NCBI GenBank assembly: GCA_023134145.1
Contig: JAGLUW010000013.1
Coordinates: 1-64,000, forward strand
From: Sulfuriflexus sp.
GTDB lineage: Bacteria; Pseudomonadota; Gammaproteobacteria; AKS1
DNA length: 64,000 nucleotides
Direction of reading: 5' to 3'
Shown here: positions 33,901-42,897 of the stretch, piece after piece
Layout: each line of letters begins with the position of its first letter
How positions within the stretch are numbered: the first letter of the stretch is position 1
The notes under the pieces: generated by a model
What the model was told of the DNA's origin: nothing
Seen by the model: only the letters and a program-made list of their open reading frames with translations
Database searches by the model: none
Program-made: the position numbers and the translations under genes

Positions 33901-34791
33901 TTTGGATTATTAAAAGTAGATCGTACTGAAGATGAAAGTGCAGAAGTTGATTTTGATCCACGAGAATTACCAAGCCTAGCCTTATCAATTGATCAGTTGA
34001 TTTTTGATGGAGTTAAACTGGGTACATTGAATATGACAACATCACAAATTGAAAATGGTGTGGTGATGGATAGATTGGTGATAGATGGTTTCAACACGAT
34101 GTTTATCGCGAATGGTAGTTGGACTATTGAAAATGATGAACAACTTACACGCTTGTCGGCAAAACTAAAGACTGAACGGTTTAGTGCCTTGTTAGCGGAT
34201 CTAGGTTATTCAACAGGTTTCGAGGCGGGTAAAAGTAGTAATAAAGCACAATTAGAATGGGCTGGTAGTCCGCTACAATTTTCGGTCGCGAAACTAAATG
34301 GCTCAATGAAAATAAAAATTAATAAAGGTCAATTGCTTGATATTAGTCCGGGTGCAGGTCGGATATTTGGTTTGTTAAGTTTGCAGGCATTACCACGACG
34401 TCTAACATTAGACTTTAGTGATTTATTCAAGAAAGGATTTAGCTTTGATCGCATCAAAGGTAATTTCCAATTATCACAAGGTGATGCCTATACAACCGAT
34501 TTGTACCTTGATGGTCCCGCTGCACGAATTGATGTTTTGGGTCGTGCGGGTCTAGTGGTACATGATTACGACCAACTTATTACCGTAACGCCGGATGTAA
34601 CTGGCGGCTTACCACTTGCTGGAGCTTTATTAGGTGGGCCAATAGCAGGGGGCGTTGTATTTGCATTGGATAAAATATTACGCTCAACAATTGATGATAT
34701 TACCCGCTACCAATATACGGTAACCGGTAGTTGGGATGACCCTAAGGTCGAAAAATTAGAGAATGTTGCGCTTGATAAGGCAGCAGAATAA
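30955..34791 (+). CDS. yhdP: YhdP family AsmA-like protein
   Basis: 1278 aa; N-terminal TM, AsmA-like repeats, C-terminal GRIFGLLSLQALPRRLTLDFSDLFKKGFSFDRIKGNF; follows maf-rng as in other gammaproteobacteria. Confidence 0.92.
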   Translation: MTPKKVIHCLAGMFWYGFAGIAVVAAVLLTVARLLLPLAENYRAEAEQALSEYAGQPIRVAELKAKWAGFEPQLHFSDVRLYDKNNKVVLFEFKDARMGIDLFSSIRNRDFVPSSFTISGVALSVTRHADKSLSVAGLLDNKKESKQDYSKLVFEWLLRQPDIGIESSSVTWTDIPLNEKELLFSDVNFRLRNYADVHQIDANVNLPERLGKTIKIAAEMQGTAADISAWHGDVYVNAKQLVLPAWWRKPVVEDVNLAEGHSNLELWGKWKNNSLGSLEGSLSLSNLVFSGEHAAAIKFIGLNSALSWHQNETDWSLHLGGFSPITKEGAWPASQFSFLSNRPMQRFVAVLGYVKLSDVLPVVNDFELLDKEDAKTLNAIQPTANLHDLSFVKSKDETSNQWHVDSRFSGLTTQAWNGMPGVKDLAGNFALDNNKGSLHLDSNNIVLDMKGLLRKPIDITRLVGNIQWQKDESGLSLQATELDVSNADITIRAQMDLSLPNKGSPVIELLADIENADGSQVYKYLPLPVLSDKTIAWLDKSIVQGFVPSGKVVLRGPLDKFPFDHGEGRFETRFDVVNAKLDYEPGWPAISEMQGEVIFKGRGLDIIGHTGRILDAKVHNVTAHITDLEIDDPLLELRGDVESSTQDIIEYVVASNLAEGYGKELRRLESSGDINLKLEIDIPMVSGKGTVLGKATLKDAKLGIKGNDIQLTKINGKVLVSNEGLQGDGIDGNLFETPVKIKLSHSDDASTALSIKAKGQFDLNKLIKDKFAKQIPLISKGETEWLANLSFRNPDGDTHPVVLELSSELKGVSVNLPTPLAKEADAIIPLRFTTSIQDDSELQLEVDFGDDVSSIIRLRNTDKGMEYAGSSIAFGDALPIPPENDRLSIVGQLDVLSIDEWMAYANKAPWTNQIKESGDSLDWLEGVNIEVAVFTAMGSNFSLKRLRLEREDESWHTVIDADRVKGEIHIPYEFSTGTVKANFGLLKVDRTEDESAEVDFDPRELPSLALSIDQLIFDGVKLGTLNMTTSQIENGVVMDRLVIDGFNTMFIANGSWTIENDEQLTRLSAKLKTERFSALLADLGYSTGFEAGKSSNKAQLEWAGSPLQFSVAKLNGSMKIKINKGQLLDISPGAGRIFGLLSLQALPRRLTLDFSDLFKKGFSFDRIKGNFQLSQGDAYTTDLYLDGPAARIDVLGRAGLVVHDYDQLITVTPDVTGGLPLAGALLGGPIAGGVVFALDKILRSTIDDITRYQYTVTGSWDDPKVEKLENVALDKAAE

Positions 34792-34808
34792 GTCTTATTT
34801 AGAATAAG

Positions 34809-34856
34809 AAAACCGTCTTAATTTGTTTGAATATTAAAATAAATTTAGCCGGTTTT
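34809..34856 (+). terminator. Inverted repeat, terminator-like, downstream of yhdP
   Basis: AAAACCGTCTTAATTT ... AAATTTAGCCGGTTTT (14/16 complementary positions), 3' arm ends in TTTT. Confidence 0.4.
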
Positions 34857-34871
34857 CCTATGATATGATGG

Positions 34872-35249
34872 ATGCGAATGAGAACTTTTTGGTCAATATT
34901 ATTGCTGTTTATTGCGGCATCGTCTCAGGCTGTTGAGCCTGCACCGACAGCTACATTTATCGAGTCTAGCCCTGCATCATCACAGCAATTACTCAGTGCT
35001 GAGTTGTGGGCGAGGCCTCGTAGTGGTGCAAGTGTCGCGGCAATGCCAGCAGTACGAGAATCGGTGCGAACATTATTAGCCGCACCTGCCGGTAGTAAAT
35101 TGGTTATTCGTTATCCGGGTGGTGAAGAAGGAAGCCTCTGGGCTGAAGAACTTCATGTTTGGTTAATTTCTTTAGGTATTGATACTGAATTAATGGATCT
35201 TAGGCCCGGTAGCGCCGAGCCAGATCAAATTGAACTATATATAGAATAA
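34872..35249 (+). CDS. Hypothetical exported protein
   Basis: 125 aa with signal peptide-like start (FWSILLLFIAASSQAVEP); between yhdP and nitrilase. Confidence 0.65.
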   Translation: MRMRTFWSILLLFIAASSQAVEPAPTATFIESSPASSQQLLSAELWARPRSGASVAAMPAVRESVRTLLAAPAGSKLVIRYPGGEEGSLWAEELHVWLISLGIDTELMDLRPGSAEPDQIELYIE

Positions 35250-35266
35250 TTGTCGAGAAAGTAATA

Positions 35267-36091
35267 ATGAGTCAAGTCGCAGCAATACAAATGGCATCTG
35301 GGCCAAATGTTAATTCTAATCTTATTGAAGCAGAACGTTTAATTAAGGATGCCGTTGCCGCAGGTGCGCAGTTGGTCGTCTTGCCTGAAAATTTTGCATT
35401 TATGGGACATGATGAAGCCGACATATTGGCACTTGCTGAAGTCGATAATGAAGGCCCTATTCAAAAGTTTCTTGCCCAACAAGCTGAAACACATGGTATC
35501 TGGCTTGTTGGTGGCACTCTGCCTATGCAAGGTAAAGACGATAAGCATATTCGTTCAGCCTGTTTAGTTTTTAATGACCAAGGTGAACGTGTTGCGCGTT
35601 ACGATAAGATTCATCTTTTTGATGTTCATATTGACGCGAGTAACGAAAGTTACAATGAATCAGAAACAACCGAAGCCGGTGATGAAGTTGTAGTCATCGA
35701 TACGCCATTTGGTCGTATGGGAATCGCTATTTGCTATGATCTGCGTTTCCCTGAATTATTCCGCCACATGTTAGATGCTGATATGCAATTTATTGCTATG
35801 CCTGCAGCATTCACCGCGATTACAGGTAAGGCGCACTGGGAAATATTGACACGTGCCCGTGCAATTGAAAATCTTTGTTTTGTGATTGCCGCTGAACAAG
35901 GTGGTTTCCATATTAATGGACGAGAAACACATGGCGATTCAATGATTGTTGATCCATGGGGGCAGATCTTAGAGCGTATTCCGAGTGGTGCTGGTTTTAT
36001 TATTGCCGAAATGGATCAAGAACAAGTTAATAAAGTACGAAAAAACTTCCCTGCCACAGACCATCGAAGGATGCCTTGTAAACTACCATGA
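35267..36091 (+). CDS. Carbon-nitrogen hydrolase (nitrilase superfamily; Nit/YbeM-like)
   Basis: [40 protein letters not shown]. Confidence 0.93.
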   Translation: MSQVAAIQMASGPNVNSNLIEAERLIKDAVAAGAQLVVLPENFAFMGHDEADILALAEVDNEGPIQKFLAQQAETHGIWLVGGTLPMQGKDDKHIRSACLVFNDQGERVARYDKIHLFDVHIDASNESYNESETTEAGDEVVVIDTPFGRMGIAICYDLRFPELFRHMLDADMQFIAMPAAFTAITGKAHWEILTRARAIENLCFVIAAEQGGFHINGRETHGDSMIVDPWGQILERIPSGAGFIIAEMDQEQVNKVRKNFPATDHRRMPCKLP

Positions 36092-37530
36092 GTACATCAC
36101 TTGAATTAGCGCAAAACCAATTGCTCGCACCTGCGGGGTTGGATGAGAATGACCTGCAAAAGGTACTCGATCAACTTATGCAAAATAATGTTGATGCAGC
36201 CGACCTTTATTTCCAAATGAGTCGCCATGAATCATGGTCGTTAGAAGATGGCATTGTTAAAGATGGTCGTTACAATATTGATCAAGGTGTCGGTGTTCGT
36301 GCAATCAGTGGCGAGAAAACAGGTTTCGCTTATTCCGATGCGATTGTACTACCGGCATTAACCCAAGCGGCAGATGCTGCTCGTGCGATTGCGCGAACCG
36401 GTGGTGAAGGGCAAATACGCACCTTTAGTAAAACGGCTGGTCACGACCTTTATACTCCAGATGATCCGCTTGCGAGTATGACCGCAGATGAAAAGGTTGC
36501 CTTATTACATGCTGCTGATACGGCTGCACGCGCAGCTGATCCTCGTGTTAAGGAAGTAACCGTTAGTTTAGCGGCGACACATGACACTATTCTAGTAGCT
36601 GCTGCCGACGGTACGTTAGCCGGTGATATTCGCCCATTGATTCGTCTCAACGTCAGCGTGATTGTTGAGAAAGATGGCAAACGTGAACAAGGTGGTCATG
36701 GTGGCGGTGGTCGGCGTGGCTATAGTTATTTTATTGACCAATCAGCAGCTGAAGAATTTGCTCGTGAGGCAGTACGACAAGCATTAGTAAATCTCGAAGC
36801 CATACCTGCGCCGGCAGGTAGTATGGACGTGGTATTGGGTCCTGGTTGGCCAGGTGTTTTATTGCATGAAGCGGTAGGTCATGGCCTAGAAGGCGATTTT
36901 AATCGTAAAGGTAGTTCTGCATTCAGCGGGCGCGTTGGCGAACAAGTGGCTGCAAAGGGCGTTACCGTGGTTGATAATGGCACTCTGCCAGATCGTCGTG
37001 GTTCTTTGAATATAGATGACGAAGGTACGCCAACACAGGAAACCGTGTTGATTGAAGATGGCATATTAAAAGGTTATATGCAGGACAAAATGAACGCGCG
37101 TTTAATGGGCGTTGAATCTACCGGTAATGGTCGTCGCGAATCATACGGACATTTACCAATGCCTCGCATGACCAACACTTACATGCTTGCAGGTGATCGT
37201 GAGCCAGAAGAAATTATTGCCTCAATTAAGAATGGACTTTATGCGGTGAACTTTGCCGGTGGCCAAGTTGATATCACCTCGGGTAAGTTTGTATTTTCAG
37301 CAAGTGAGGCTTACTTGATTGAAGATGGAAAGGTTACTGCACCCGTTAAAGGTGCAACATTGATTGGTAATGGTCCTGATGTAATGAATCGCATTAGTAT
37401 GATTGGTAATGATCTTGAATTGGATGCAGGTGTAGGTACTTGTGGCAAAGAAGGCCAAAGTGTCCCTGTTGGAGTGGGTCAACCAACCTTACGAATTGAT
37501 AACATCACGGTCGGTGGTACAGGCGGTTAA
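36088..37530 (+). CDS. tldD: Metalloprotease TldD
   Basis: [55 protein letters not shown]. Confidence 0.96.
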   Translation: MSTSLELAQNQLLAPAGLDENDLQKVLDQLMQNNVDAADLYFQMSRHESWSLEDGIVKDGRYNIDQGVGVRAISGEKTGFAYSDAIVLPALTQAADAARAIARTGGEGQIRTFSKTAGHDLYTPDDPLASMTADEKVALLHAADTAARAADPRVKEVTVSLAATHDTILVAAADGTLAGDIRPLIRLNVSVIVEKDGKREQGGHGGGGRRGYSYFIDQSAAEEFAREAVRQALVNLEAIPAPAGSMDVVLGPGWPGVLLHEAVGHGLEGDFNRKGSSAFSGRVGEQVAAKGVTVVDNGTLPDRRGSLNIDDEGTPTQETVLIEDGILKGYMQDKMNARLMGVESTGNGRRESYGHLPMPRMTNTYMLAGDREPEEIIASIKNGLYAVNFAGGQVDITSGKFVFSASEAYLIEDGKVTAPVKGATLIGNGPDVMNRISMIGNDLELDAGVGTCGKEGQSVPVGVGQPTLRIDNITVGGTGG

Positions 37531-37531
37531 G

Positions 37532-37792
37532 ATGGCCAAGATGGCTAAGTATCCAGGACTCAAACAAGGGCATGTCATTCGCTCGGTTGAAAAAGATGGC
37601 TCAATAGTTTGTTTAGAGGATGGAGCTTGCTTTAAAGTTTATAGTGGTTTTTACCCTTTAAGCAGTCTCTGGGAGGCTGGGCATAAGCTCTTTATGAAGG
37701 ACAATCCTAGAAATCCTGAACACCCTTATAAGCTGATTAATGTGCATTTTAATAAGCAAGTTGAAGCGAGTTGGATTGAAGAAGCTAGTTAG
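37532..37792 (+). CDS. Hypothetical protein
   Basis: 86 aa from internal ATG (MAKMAKYPGLKQGHVIRSVEKDGSIVCLEDGACFKVYSG); starts just after the tldD stop. Confidence 0.55.
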   Translation: MAKMAKYPGLKQGHVIRSVEKDGSIVCLEDGACFKVYSGFYPLSSLWEAGHKLFMKDNPRNPEHPYKLINVHFNKQVEASWIEEAS

Positions 37793-38294
37793 CTTCAACC
37801 AAGTCACGTATAAGTTGAAAGAGTTCACGTTTAGCGCGTTTATTACGATCAGGTGATTTGGTTTGTTTAGCATTACGCAAGATCTGACGAAGTTGTTGTC
37901 GATCTGCAGCGGGAAAGTTACTGATAAATTCAGTGAGAGCGATATGGTCTTCGGTAATGAGACGATCACGCCAGTCTTCAATAGCATGAAGTTCGGCAAC
38001 CGCTTCACGTTGTGGTGCTTTGAAACCATCAATCGCATCCTGAATGATCACGGTATCGGCCTCACTGAGTAATTTACTAATGAGTTTATGTTGACGTTTT
38101 CGAGCACCATGTTGACGAATATTTCTACAGGTATCAATGGCATCGTATAAAGATTCATCAAGCGATAGCTTTTTGAGTTGGCTGATAGGTAATTCAACCA
38201 GCACCTTGCCTAGATCAAACTGCGCATGCATATCACGTTTGCGTTGTGATTTACTGGGGGGGCGATTATCTATTAGTTCGTCATCATCAGGCAT
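37785..38294 (-). CDS. darP: Ribosome biogenesis/associated factor DarP (YjgA, DUF615)
   Basis: PPSKSQRKRDMHAQFDLGKVLVELPISQLKKLSLDESLYDAI; adjacent and divergent to pmbA as commonly seen. Confidence 0.93.
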   Translation of the reverse strand: MPDDDELIDNRPPSKSQRKRDMHAQFDLGKVLVELPISQLKKLSLDESLYDAIDTCRNIRQHGARKRQHKLISKLLSEADTVIIQDAIDGFKAPQREAVAELHAIEDWRDRLITEDHIALTEFISNFPAADRQQLRQILRNAKQTKSPDRNKRAKRELFQLIRDLVEAN

Positions 38295-38378
38295 GGTGTG
38301 TTAATCGTGTTAGTTTTAGCAAGCTCTATTATACGCAATTCGTAATGAGTATGTAGGCAAGTAAATGGGAAAAATGAG

Positions 38379-39737
38379 ATGAATCAAGTTGCTGTAAAAC
38401 CTGCTGCCGAAGGGCTGCCAGCTCAAATTGAACTGGAAAAGACCATTGCGAATGCCATTGAGATAGCGACGGCCTCTGGTGCCAGCGCTGTAGAGGCTGC
38501 TATTAGCGCCGAAACAGGTTTTTGCGTTACCGCCCGAATGGGTGAGGTTGAAACAGTCGAGCATAACCGCGACAACGGCTTGGGCATTACCGTTTATTTT
38601 GGACATCGCAAAGGCTCCGCAAGTACCACCGATACCTCCGAAAAGGGCATACGCAGCACAGTGCAAGCCGCCTGTGATATTGCGCGTTACACCGCTGAAG
38701 ACAAATGTGCTGGACCGGCTGATAAAGAAGATTTGGCGACAGAGTTTCTTGATTTAGAAATGAATCACCCCTGGGAAATTGATACTAGTGCAGCGATTGA
38801 GTTAGCTATTGAATGTGAAGCGGCAGCTTTAGAATACGATAAACGCATTAACAACTCGGAAGGTGGCTCGATCTCAAGCCATACTGGCCTGCGTGTTTAT
38901 GGTAGTAGCAATGGTTTCCTTAATGGTTATGCGAGTAGTTACCACAGCGCGAGCTGTGCAGTCATTGCAGAAGATGAAAGCGGTATGGAGCGTGACTACT
39001 GGTATAGTTCGGCACGTCAATCGAAAGCACTTGAAGACATGGCAAGTATTGGACATAAAGCCGCTGAACGAACCCTATCAAGGTTAGGTGGGCAACGACT
39101 CAGTACCCGCACAGCGCCAATTTTATTCTCTGCTGATGTGGCGGCAAGCTTATTAGGCCACTTCATTTCGGCAATCCGTGGCAGCAGTTTGTATCGCAAG
39201 GCTTCCTTTATGTTGGATCGTGTAGACGAGCAAATATTTGCTGAACACATTCGTATCCATGAACAGCCACATCTTCTCGGCGCATTAGGTAGCGCACCTT
39301 TTGATAATGAAGGTGTAACAACACGACCTCGTGATTTGGTAACCGATGGTGTGTTGAATGGTTATGTTCTCGATAGTTATTCCGCACGTCGGTTGGGTTT
39401 AAAAACCACAGGTAATGCCGGTGGCGTACACAACCTAACAATTGAGCCGGGCAAGCTAGATGCGCAAGGCCTGCTTAAAGAAATGGATACGGGTTTATTA
39501 GTAACAGAATTGATGGGCTCAGCTGTTAATGGTGTTACCGGTGATTACTCGCGTGGTGCGTCTGGTTTCTGGGTTGAAGGTGGCAAGATTCAATATCCGG
39601 TTTCTGAAATCACTATCGCTGGTCACCTTAATGATATGTATAAAAATATCGTTGCTGTTGGTAATGATGTTGATCTACGTCGCAACACGCGTACCGGTTC
39701 TATCCTCTTGGAAGAAATGACCATCGCTGGCGAGTAG
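38379..39737 (+). CDS. pmbA: Metalloprotease PmbA/TldE
   Basis: TLSRLGGQRLSTRTAPILFSADVAASLLGHFISAIRGSSLYRKASFM, NGYVLDSYSARRLGLKTTGNAGGVHNL. Confidence 0.95.
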   Translation: MNQVAVKPAAEGLPAQIELEKTIANAIEIATASGASAVEAAISAETGFCVTARMGEVETVEHNRDNGLGITVYFGHRKGSASTTDTSEKGIRSTVQAACDIARYTAEDKCAGPADKEDLATEFLDLEMNHPWEIDTSAAIELAIECEAAALEYDKRINNSEGGSISSHTGLRVYGSSNGFLNGYASSYHSASCAVIAEDESGMERDYWYSSARQSKALEDMASIGHKAAERTLSRLGGQRLSTRTAPILFSADVAASLLGHFISAIRGSSLYRKASFMLDRVDEQIFAEHIRIHEQPHLLGALGSAPFDNEGVTTRPRDLVTDGVLNGYVLDSYSARRLGLKTTGNAGGVHNLTIEPGKLDAQGLLKEMDTGLLVTELMGSAVNGVTGDYSRGASGFWVEGGKIQYPVSEITIAGHLNDMYKNIVAVGNDVDLRRNTRTGSILLEEMTIAGE

Positions 39738-39790
39738 GAATTACTGCCCATTTTTTGCACGTCACCTAATCACTGATATCTGCTTTTTGC

Positions 39791-39830
39791 CCGTCATTGC
39801 GAGGAGCGCAGCGACGTGGCAATCCAATCA
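39791..39830 (+). repeat. REP-like intergenic repeat, copy 1
   Basis: CCGTCATTGCGAGGAGCGCAGCGACGTGGCAATCCAATCA; 34/40 identical to 42711-42750 in the same orientation; ATTGC...GCAAT internal inverted arms. Confidence 0.7.
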
Positions 39831-39882
39831 ATCTATAAAGCTTTTTAATAGAAATAGCTGCCGCACCAATCTGAAAATACAC

Positions 39883-39897
39883 GCACCATAATAGTGC
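39883..39897. promoter_or_regulatory. Putative NtrC-binding dyad upstream of the FNT-family gene
   Basis: GCACCATAATAGTGC = GCAC-N7-GTGC; ~85-100 bp upstream of the sigma-54 element, a typical enhancer position. Confidence 0.5.
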
Positions 39898-39982
39898 AAT
39901 ATGCCTAGCGTAGATTTCATAAAGTAGTTATCTAGTAAAATAATTTCATATATAACAATAAGATATAAAACCTCACCTGTTC

Positions 39983-39998
39983 TGGCACTACTATTGCA
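39983..39998 (+). promoter_or_regulatory. Putative sigma-54 (RpoN) -24/-12 promoter
   Basis: TGGCAC-TACTA-TTGCA; exact match to the TGGCAC-N5-TTGCA/T core, 88 bp upstream of the ATG at 40086. Confidence 0.8.
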
Positions 39999-40085
39999 AT
40001 CGTTCTGGTAGCAATCAACATACTTATAGAAATGGCTCTTAAATGATCCACGAATATTAATTTAGATTTCAAAGAGGAAGTCACG

Positions 40086-40895
40086 ATGTCGTACTTAGAA
40101 CCAACAGAGTTTGTTACAAAAATGGTGGATGCGGGAGAATCCAAGGTTTACATGTCCACAAAGGACACACTGATTCGTTCCTTTATGGCGGGTGCAATTT
40201 TAGGACTTGCTGCGATATTTGCTATCACTGTTGCTGTTAAAACAGGCTCGCCTCTAACAGGTGCAATCCTTTTCCCTGTTGGCTTCATTATGTTGTATTT
40301 AATGAAATTTGATCTCCTAACTGGCGTGTTTACCTTAGTACCACTTGCTCTCTTTGACAAAAGAGCGGGCGTCACTGTAAACCAAGTATTACGAAATTGG
40401 GGACTGGTATTTCTAGGCAACTTTGCAGGCGCACTCACGGTCGCTTTTATGATGTCATTTGTTCTGACCTATGGATATAGCGCTGATGGTGGTGCGCTGG
40501 CGGCAAAAGTAGCAAGTATTGGTGAATCGAGAACGTTGGGTTATAAATCACATGGTGTTGATGGTTGGTTTACGATTTTCATTCGCGGCATGTTATGTAA
40601 CTGGATGGTTTCAATGGGTGTTGTAGGCGCAATGATCTCAACATCGGCAAGTGGCAAGATGATGGCGATGTGGATGCCGGTTATGCTGTTCTTCTTTATG
40701 GGTTTTGAGCACTCAATTGTTAATATGTTTTTGTTCCCTTTCTCTATGATCATGGGTGGTGAATTCACTATCTTTGATTACTTTGTATGGAACGAGATCC
40801 CGACTGTTTTGGGTAACTTGGCAGGTGGTCTACTCTTAGTGGGTCTTCCGTTGTATTACACCCACGTAAGAACAAGCCCAACCCGTAGTATATAA
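40086..40895 (+). CDS. Formate/nitrite transporter (FNT) family channel
   Basis: 269 aa, 6 TM; FVTKMVDAGESKV, GAILFPVGFIMLYLMKFDLLTGVF, conserved His in MGFEHSIVNMFLFP. Confidence 0.9.
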   Translation: MSYLEPTEFVTKMVDAGESKVYMSTKDTLIRSFMAGAILGLAAIFAITVAVKTGSPLTGAILFPVGFIMLYLMKFDLLTGVFTLVPLALFDKRAGVTVNQVLRNWGLVFLGNFAGALTVAFMMSFVLTYGYSADGGALAAKVASIGESRTLGYKSHGVDGWFTIFIRGMLCNWMVSMGVVGAMISTSASGKMMAMWMPVMLFFFMGFEHSIVNMFLFPFSMIMGGEFTIFDYFVWNEIPTVLGNLAGGLLLVGLPLYYTHVRTSPTRSI

Positions 40896-40986
40896 AATAT
40901 AAGATGTACGTAAAAACTTCAGTCACCTGTTAGTGGCTGAAGTTTCTTACATACAAAAGTTATTAAAATTCTTGTAAGCTGAGCGA

Positions 40987-42708
40987 ATGTCTAAGCAATT
41001 AAAAATATCTGTTGGACAGCATTCCGATAAAGGCCGCAAGGAAGTCAATCAAGACTTCCATGGTGTTTCAATACCTAAGGAACCGGCCTTAACCTCGAAA
41101 GGTATTGCTGTTGCGTTGGCAGATGGGATCAGCAGCAGCAATGTAAGTGACATTGCTAGTAAAGCCGCTGTTAAAGGATTCTTGGAAGATTATTTTTGTA
41201 CCTCAGAAACATGGTCAGTAAAGAAATCTGCAGAACGCGTATTAATGGCAACCAACTCCTGGTTGCATTCACAGACTCAACAGAGCCAACATCGTTTCGA
41301 TAAAAATAAAGGTTATGTCTGTACCTTAAGTGCAGTAGTGATTAAATCAACAACCGCACATATTCTCCACATTGGTGATTCACGTGTTTATCGTTTGCGT
41401 GATAATAAATTAGAACAATTAACTGAAGATCACCGCCACTGGATCTCATCAGAGAAGAGTTATCTAGGCCGTGCTATGGGCATGAACCTGCAGTTGGATA
41501 TTGATTACAAGGCCTTATCGGTAGAGAAGGGCGATATATTCGTTTTGGCAACCGATGGTGTTTATGAATTCGCCGATGCTGATTTTATTATTTCTAAAAT
41601 AAATGAATGTGCTGATGACCTCGAAAAAGCAGCAATGGATATTGTTGGTGAAGCCTACGAGAAGGGAAGTACGGATAATCTTACCGTGCAGATTGTTAAG
41701 GTTGATGAATTACCGAATCAAGCTGCCAACGAGATTTTTCAGAAACTAACCAAGCTGCCGTTTCCTCCAATACTGGAACCACGAGAAACATTTGACGGAT
41801 ATAAAATTATTCGTGAAGTGCATGCTAGTAGTCGAAGCCATGTTTATCTTGCGGTTGATATTGAAACAGACATGCAGGTTATTATAAAAACACCTTCTGT
41901 AGATCTTCGTGATGATCCTGCTTATCTTGAACAGTTTCTCATGGAAGAATGGATTGCGCGGCGCATAAACAGCGCCCACGTATTAAAACCTTGTACACAG
42001 AAGCGTAAACGTAACTTCTTTTACATTGTGACTGAGTACATCGATGGTCAGACCTTAGCGCAATGGATGATCGACAATCCCAAGCCAGACGTAGAAACAG
42101 TACGCGGTATTGTTGAACAAATTGCTAAGGGTTTAATGGCATTTCATAGAATGGAAATGTTGCATCAAGATTTGCGGCCAGCAAATGTCATGATTGATAA
42201 TACGGGTACGGTGAAGATTATTGATTTTGGTTCTACTCGCGTTGCCGGTATTCAGGAGATAACCACAGAAATCGAACAAAGTAATATACTCGGTACAGCA
42301 CAATATACGGCGCCGGAATATTTTTTGGGTGAACGAGGTACTTCTCGTTCAGATTTATTTTCCTTAGCGGTTATTACTTATCAAATGTTATCAGGACGAC
42401 TTCCTTATGGCACAGAAGTGCCAAAATCTCGTACAAAATCTGCACAACGAAAATTGAATTATCAGTCGGTATTAGATGATGATCGTGAAATTCCTGTTTG
42501 GTTTGATGAAGCGCTGAGAAAGGGCCTTCATCCAAACCCTTATAAACGCTATGAAGAGTTGTCTGAGTTCTTATTTGATCTTCGTCATCCGAATAAAGAA
42601 TTTATTAGTAAAACCCGTCCACCATTAATGGAACGGAATCCGATACTCTTTTGGAAAAGTGTTTCGTTTATATTGGCTGTAACGGTTGCGGTGTTGTTGG
42701 TTAAGTAA
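40987..42708 (+). CDS. Bifunctional PP2C-type protein phosphatase / Ser-Thr protein kinase with C-terminal TM anchor
   Basis: PP2C motifs (ALADGISSSNVSD, HIGDSRVYRLRD, LATDGVYEF, STDNLTVQIV); kinase motifs (HVYLAVDIETDMQVIIKTP, MLHQDLRPANVMI, KIIDFGSTRV, TAQYTAPEYFLGERGTSRSDLFSLAVITYQMLSG); terminal LFWKSVSFILAVTVAVLLVK. Confidence 0.95.
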   Translation: MSKQLKISVGQHSDKGRKEVNQDFHGVSIPKEPALTSKGIAVALADGISSSNVSDIASKAAVKGFLEDYFCTSETWSVKKSAERVLMATNSWLHSQTQQSQHRFDKNKGYVCTLSAVVIKSTTAHILHIGDSRVYRLRDNKLEQLTEDHRHWISSEKSYLGRAMGMNLQLDIDYKALSVEKGDIFVLATDGVYEFADADFIISKINECADDLEKAAMDIVGEAYEKGSTDNLTVQIVKVDELPNQAANEIFQKLTKLPFPPILEPRETFDGYKIIREVHASSRSHVYLAVDIETDMQVIIKTPSVDLRDDPAYLEQFLMEEWIARRINSAHVLKPCTQKRKRNFFYIVTEYIDGQTLAQWMIDNPKPDVETVRGIVEQIAKGLMAFHRMEMLHQDLRPANVMIDNTGTVKIIDFGSTRVAGIQEITTEIEQSNILGTAQYTAPEYFLGERGTSRSDLFSLAVITYQMLSGRLPYGTEVPKSRTKSAQRKLNYQSVLDDDREIPVWFDEALRKGLHPNPYKRYEELSEFLFDLRHPNKEFISKTRPPLMERNPILFWKSVSFILAVTVAVLLVK

Positions 42709-42710
42709 TG

Positions 42711-42750
42711 CCGTTATTGCAATGAGCGCAACGACGAGGCAATCCATTCA
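42711..42750 (+). repeat. REP-like intergenic repeat, copy 2
   Basis: CCGTTATTGCAATGAGCGCAACGACGAGGCAATCCATTCA; 34/40 identity to copy 1, immediately after the kinase stop codon. Confidence 0.7.
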
Positions 42751-42897
42751 GAAATGATTTTTTGAGAGGATTTGCAAGATGAACATGATTTTTTTAGTGG
42801 TCGGATTTTAAACCCCTGTCGAAAAGACGAGTATTTTAAGACTCGCTGATAAAAGGTCTGCTTCCGGCCGTGACTTCAATCCAGTCTATCCTCTTGA

